Assembly: GCA_023423605.1 (NCBI GenBank)
Contig: JAFAFF010000315.1
Coordinates: forward strand, 1-8,695
Length of the DNA stretch: 8,695 nt
Direction: 5' to 3'
Origin: Pseudomonadota bacterium
GTDB lineage: Bacteria; Pseudomonadota; Gammaproteobacteria; Xanthomonadales; Xanthomonadaceae
Numbering within the stretch: the first letter of the stretch is position 1; each line of letters begins with the position of its first letter. The position numbers were made by a program, and so were the translations under genes. Under the pieces are notes generated by a model. It did no database searches. It saw only the letters and a list, made by a program, of their open reading frames with translations, and was not told the DNA's origin. Below, piece after piece: positions 6,187 to 8,695 of this stretch.

Positions 6187-6621
6187 ATGATGACTACCAT
6201 GGACGCGACCGACCAACAGCTCGTGGCCCTGCTGCGCGAAAATGCCCGCCTGCCGATCGTGGCCTTGGCCAGGCAGCTGCGGGTGGCCAGGGCCACGGTG
6301 CAGAACCGTATCGCCCGGCTGGAACGCGAAGGTGTCATCGTGGGTTACACGGTGCGCCTGCGCCCGGACGCCGAGCCGCACCAGATCCGCGCCATCATGA
6401 GCATCGCCATCGAAGGCACCCAGGGCAACAACGTCCGCCGGCTGCTGCTTGGACAGCCCCACGTGGCCGCCCTGCATACCACCAACGGCCGCTGGGACAT
6501 GCTGGCCGAGCTGCGCGCGGACAGCCTGGAAGCCTTCGACAGGGTGCTCAACACCATCCGGCAGACGCCAGGCATCTCGAACACCGAGACCAGCATTTTG
6601 CTGTCCACGCTGAAGCTATGA
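6187..6621 (+). CDS. Lrp/AsnC-family transcriptional regulator
   Basis: Small DNA-binding regulator of the leucine-responsive/asparagine family, whose members usually respond to amino acids and act as dimers or octamers. From the ATG at 6187 it has 144 residues. The N-terminal helix-turn-helix (about 7-52) starts with the typical MDATDQQLVALLRENAR, and its recognition helix lies in VARATVQNRIARLEREGVI. A RAM-type effector domain (about 66-144) contains the family motif TTNGRWDMLAEL (98-109). In-frame ATGs exist at 6154, 6187, 6190 and 6199. The first is disfavoured because its 11 extra residues precede the family start and lie in the candidate operator; 6187 versus 6190 is a guess. It is divergent from ocd-ctlX, so control of citrulline/ornithine catabolism, and of itself, is the natural inference. 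The effector is unknown. Confidence 0.92.
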   Translation: MMTTMDATDQQLVALLRENARLPIVALARQLRVARATVQNRIARLEREGVIVGYTVRLRPDAEPHQIRAIMSIAIEGTQGNNVRRLLLGQPHVAALHTTNGRWDMLAELRADSLEAFDRVLNTIRQTPGISNTETSILLSTLKL

Positions 6622-6710
6622 GCGATTTCTGGAAGAAGGTCACGGGCTTCTGCCGCACGATGGCGCCGTGCATCAGCAGGCCCCCATTTTCCTTGCCTCA
6701 CCCACGGTGA
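6618..6710 (+). CDS. Possible 30-residue ORF overlapping the lrp stop (ATGA)
   Basis: An ATG at 6618 overlaps the regulator's TGA stop in an ATGA arrangement and opens a 30-residue frame beginning MSDFWKKVTGFC and ending in a proline-rich tail. The ATGA overlap would allow translational coupling. Only a weak GAAG lies just upstream and there is no recognisable homology. The peptide starts with a short amphipathic, aromatic and basic segment and contains two Cys residues. It may well be chance. Confidence 0.2.
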   Translation: MSDFWKKVTGFCRTMAPCISRPPFSLPHPR

Positions 6711-6808
6711 AATGCGGCCCGGCGCCGGTCCGGGTCGGTCCACTGCTTGAGGGCCTGGCTGATGCGTCGTCATCCTCTCCTTCCCGGGCGTCCAGGCTCA
6801 GGTCGGCC
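6622..6808. other. Stretch with no convincing gene
   Basis: Between the regulator and the small membrane ORF I see no convincing gene, only the doubtful ATGA micro-ORF. An open frame in line with the downstream membrane protein runs back to 6668, but its translation there is Pro/Ser/Arg-rich and low in hydrophobic residues, as expected for non-coding GC-rich DNA. A short inverted repeat (CACG...CGTG near 6656-6670) has no T tract, so no terminator for the regulator is assigned. Confidence 0.5.
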
Positions 6809-7030
6809 ATGGGAAAGGTGGACACGTGTGCGTCCGGCGCCCGGGAAGGGGGGACCTATCGATGGCTGGTTGCCGCGTTTTTCCTGGCAACCACCCTGCG
6901 GATGCTGGTCATCGTCGTGCAGGACGTGGTGTTCGGGTCCGGCCCGTTGCTGGACGGCCTCGGCTTCATGGCGCTTGCCGTGCTGTCGGCAGGCCTGGGC
7001 GTCCGCCAGCTCAGGGTGGCGTGGCGCTGA
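6809..7030 (+). CDS. Small hypothetical two-helix membrane protein
   Basis: I do not recognise this protein. From the ATG at 6809 it has 73 residues: a polar N-terminus (1-17), a first hydrophobic segment (about 18-42, WLVAAFFLATTLRMLVIVV) interrupted by Arg31 and ending near Asp39, a short Gly/Ser/Pro turn (43-47), a second hydrophobic segment (about 48-65), and a basic end (RQLRVAWR). By the positive-inside rule both ends would face the cytoplasm. CAGG lies six bases before the ATG as a modest ribosome binding site. The frame stays open upstream to 6668, but that part looks non-coding. It is convergent with the dioxygenase gene, 30 bases away. The two clean hydrophobic blocks favour a real gene, but homologues are needed to decide. 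Confidence 0.45.
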   Translation: MGKVDTCASGAREGGTYRWLVAAFFLATTLRMLVIVVQDVVFGSGPLLDGLGFMALAVLSAGLGVRQLRVAWR

Positions 7031-7060
7031 GCGCGCGGCCAGCGTCGCAGCCACAGGGCA

Positions 7061-7768
7061 TCAGGCGGCGAACAGCTTCGCGGCCGACTGGAACAGGATC
7101 CAGCTGGTGGCGATGAACTTGTCGCCGCGCTGTGGCCGGTTGCCGCGGTGGGTATGCGTGAAGGCGGTCGGTGCGATCAGCAGGCTGCCGGTACGCGGCA
7201 CTATCTTCCTTCCCTGGAACAGGAATTCGGTTTCGCCCTGATCGAAGTCATCGTTGAGGTACAACGTCCACAACAGATGGCGATGCAGGGTTTCCGCCTG
7301 CGCATCCCTCGGATAGAGCTCGCAATGCCAGTAGGGATAGCCGCCCTCGCCTGCCTGGTACCACTGCAGGTTGATCGCGCCAGGCCGCAGGCAGGTGCGG
7401 GCCAGATCCGACAGCGCGGCGGTCTCCATCCGCGGAAAATCTTCGGCCGTCAGCCGCTTCGGTTGCCCGCTGCTGTCCTGCACCTGCAGCATCAGGGGAG
7501 CGATCAACGCCTGTGGATAACGGCGTAGATAACTCAACAGGCCACTGAAAACGGCCTGTTGCAGCACGCCTTCCACGTCACCCCAGTCCGCCAGGCCTCT
7601 GATGCGGAGATCCTTGCTGCGCTTGAGTTCCGGGTAAATTCCGCTGCCTACCGCGCCAGGCTGCAGGCGGTCGCTTGCGCGCAGCCGTGTCACGATCGCC
7701 GCGCACACCTGTGCCGGTACCGCGTTGTGGATCACTTCAATGAAATCGACCGGTTCCTGCGCGTGCAT
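7061..7768 (-). CDS. 2OG-Fe(II) dioxygenase-like protein (prolyl-4-hydroxylase fold)
   Basis: Predicted cytoplasmic non-haem iron, 2-oxoglutarate-dependent oxygenase of unknown substrate. The 235-residue protein carries a double-stranded beta-helix core in its C-terminal half. Residues 135-150 hold the first iron ligands in GGYPYWHCELYP, His148-x-Glu150. TLYLNDDFDQGETEFLFQG (168-186) is the typical strand pair after it. The distal ligand is His207 in FTHTHRGN, and Lys217 (GDKFIATSW) sits ten residues later where the 2-oxoglutarate-binding Arg/Lys is expected. The iron triad would be HxE...H rather than the usual HxD...H. The start at 7768 is chosen because AAGGA lies seven bases upstream; the frame extends to 7852 but those 28 residues look non-coding. 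It lies downstream of fbp on the same strand, separated by 141 bases with a hairpin. Confidence 0.82.
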   Translation of the reverse strand: MHAQEPVDFIEVIHNAVPAQVCAAIVTRLRASDRLQPGAVGSGIYPELKRSKDLRIRGLADWGDVEGVLQQAVFSGLLSYLRRYPQALIAPLMLQVQDSSGQPKRLTAEDFPRMETAALSDLARTCLRPGAINLQWYQAGEGGYPYWHCELYPRDAQAETLHRHLLWTLYLNDDFDQGETEFLFQGRKIVPRTGSLLIAPTAFTHTHRGNRPQRGDKFIATSWILFQSAAKLFAA

Positions 7769-7775
7769 GCCTGCA

Positions 7776-7780
7776 TCCTT
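7776..7780 (-). promoter_or_regulatory. Ribosome binding site of the dioxygenase gene
   Basis: AAGGA on the minus strand, seven bases before the ATG at 7768, favours this start over the upstream in-frame ATG at 7852. Confidence 0.65.
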
Positions 7781-7858
7781 CACGGCGTGGGCTTTGATGG
7801 TGCCCACTGCTGATGGCGATGTCACGCGGGGCCGCTGTGGCAGCCGGGTCATGCACCG

Positions 7859-7892
7859 GCATCCGGCCCGCGTTCCGGAGCGGGCTGGATGC
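7859..7892 (-). terminator. Long hairpin just after fbp
   Basis: Arms of 13 bases (7859-7871 and 7880-7892) pair at 12 of 13 positions around an eight-base loop. In the minus-strand RNA the one imperfect pair is A-C. The structure begins 17 bases after the fbp stop. There is no T tract after it on the minus strand, so it is either a hairpin aiding Rho-dependent termination or a 3'-end stabiliser for fbp mRNA. Confidence 0.5.
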
Positions 7893-7909
7893 GTCGGACC
7901 AGGCCGGTG

Positions 7910-8695
7910 TCAGCCGGCGCTGTCGGCGTCGTGCTGGCGGTGGTAACGCTCGGCTTCGGCGACTTCCTCGCGCGAGCCGAGGAATACCGGGACGCGCTGG
8001 TGCAGATGGTCGGGCTGGATGTCGAGAATGCGTGCGCGGCCGGTGGACGCCGCACCGCCGGCCTGCTCCACCAGCAGGCCCATCGGATTGGCTTCGTACA
8101 TCAGGCGCAACTTGCCGGCCTTGGACGGGTCCTTCCTGTCCCACGGATAGATGAAGATGCCGCCGCGGGTGAGGATGCGGTGCACATCGGCGACCATGCT
8201 GGCGATCCAGCGCATGTTGAAATTCTTGCCACGTGCGCCTTCCTTGCCTGCCAGCAGGTCCTGTACATAGGCCTGCATCGGTGCTTCCCAATGCCGCTGG
8301 TTGGACATGTTGATGGCGAATTCCTGGGTGGCCGCCGGAATCTGCATGTTCGGTGTGGTCAGCACGAATTCGCCCTTCTCGCGATCCAGGGTGAAGGCGT
8401 GCGTGCCGTGCCCGACCGTGAGCACCATCTGCGTGCTGGGCCCGTAGATGCAATAGCCGGCGGCGATCTGGCGGGTGCCGGGCTGCAGGAAGCTTTCATC
8501 GCTGGGACATTCCACATCCTTCGGGCAGCGCAGCACCGAGAAGATGGTGCCGACCGACACGTTGACGTCGATGTTGGAGCTGCCATCAAGCGGATCGAAC
8601 AGCAGCAGGAAATCGCCACGCGGGTAGATGTCCGGCACCGGCTGGCAGTGGTCCATTTCCTCGGACGCGCAGGCGGCCAGGTGGCCGCCCCAGGC
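7910..8695 (-). CDS. fbp: Class 1 fructose-1,6-bisphosphatase (5' end outside window)
   Basis: Cytoplasmic, Mg2+-dependent gluconeogenic enzyme that hydrolyses fructose 1,6-bisphosphate to fructose 6-phosphate and phosphate. The window holds the last 261 residues; about 75 N-terminal residues are expected beyond the right edge, as class 1 enzymes have about 335. The visible part opens with [13 protein letters not shown], containing the first metal-binding Glu pair. The metal-binding core [20 protein letters not shown] follows, then GTHAFTLD, and the class 1 active-site signature [13 protein letters not shown] with its Lys, Arg and Glu, followed by [10 protein letters not shown]. The C-terminus [21 protein letters not shown] is normal for the family. 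The ATG at 8656 is an internal methionine, not the start. The dioxygenase gene follows on the same strand after a hairpin. Confidence 0.98.
   Translation of the reverse strand, partial: AWGGHLAACASEEMDHCQPVPDIYPRGDFLLLFDPLDGSSNIDVNVSVGTIFSVLRCPKDVECPSDESFLQPGTRQIAAGYCIYGPSTQMVLTVGHGTHAFTLDREKGEFVLTTPNMQIPAATQEFAINMSNQRHWEAPMQAYVQDLLAGKEGARGKNFNMRWIASMVADVHRILTRGGIFIYPWDRKDPSKAGKLRLMYEANPMGLLVEQAGGAASTGRARILDIQPDHLHQRVPVFLGSREEVAEAERYHRQHDADSAG

Noticed and set aside
6841..6863. Strong-looking purine run GGGAAGGGGGG before an ATG at 6861
   Set aside because: The frame opened by that ATG is Arg/Pro/Gly-rich with no hydrophobic pattern. The purines simply encode Arg-Glu-Gly-Gly in the small membrane ORF.
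1..8695. Mobile element, prophage, CRISPR, toxin-antitoxin, tRNA or riboswitch
   Set aside because: I found no transposase or integrase, no spaced direct repeats, no tRNA-like cloverleaf and no conserved riboswitch core. All clear genes are core metabolism, envelope or regulation.

Overview
The window is an ordinary stretch of chromosome from a high-GC gammaproteobacterium, most likely a member of the Xanthomonadaceae (Stenotrophomonas, Pseudoxanthomonas, Xanthomonas or a relative). Three things suggest this. Codons are strongly G/C-ending. A second-type ExbD closes what looks like a tandem exbD operon, the tonB-exbB-exbD1-exbD2 layout known from Xanthomonas. PdxJ has the 'NKIA/EFNIEG' form that I associate with xanthomonads and Bacteroidetes. 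The genus is an inference from recognition, not from a search.

Layout from left to right. Positions 24-437 (+) hold exbD (type 2), with the probable tail of a preceding gene in the first 20 bases and a strong intrinsic terminator at 473-503. Then come three same-strand genes: cardiolipin synthase (552-2012), pyridoxine 5'-phosphate synthase pdxJ (2055-2798) and a PA0069/SplB-like radical SAM protein (2932-4023). Convergent to these is a two-gene minus-strand operon, ctlX (4057-4992) and ornithine cyclodeaminase (5010-6059), each with a good ribosome binding site. An Lrp/AsnC regulator (6187-6621, +) is divergent from it across a short control region containing an imperfect 19-bp palindrome. 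After a mostly empty stretch with a possible small two-helix membrane protein (6809-7030, +), the minus strand carries a 2OG-Fe(II) dioxygenase-like protein (7061-7768). Upstream of that gene on the same strand lies the 3' part of class 1 fructose-bisphosphatase (7910-8695), which runs off the right edge.

Functional picture. The clearest multi-gene unit is ctlX-ocd with its divergent regulator. CtlX-type enzymes hydrolyse citrulline to ornithine, and ornithine cyclodeaminase turns ornithine into proline, so the pair gives a two-step citrulline-to-proline route, plausibly under control of the adjacent Lrp-type protein. The other genes are housekeeping or envelope functions: energy for TonB-dependent uptake, cardiolipin synthesis, vitamin B6 synthesis and gluconeogenesis. 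I see no mobile element, CRISPR array, RNA gene, phage or defence module. No clearly undescribed system stands out. The items worth a second look are small regulatory structures (palindromes around the radical SAM start, the lrp-ocd control region, a long hairpin after fbp), two possible leaderless starts, and unusual active-site residues in the dioxygenase and PdxJ.
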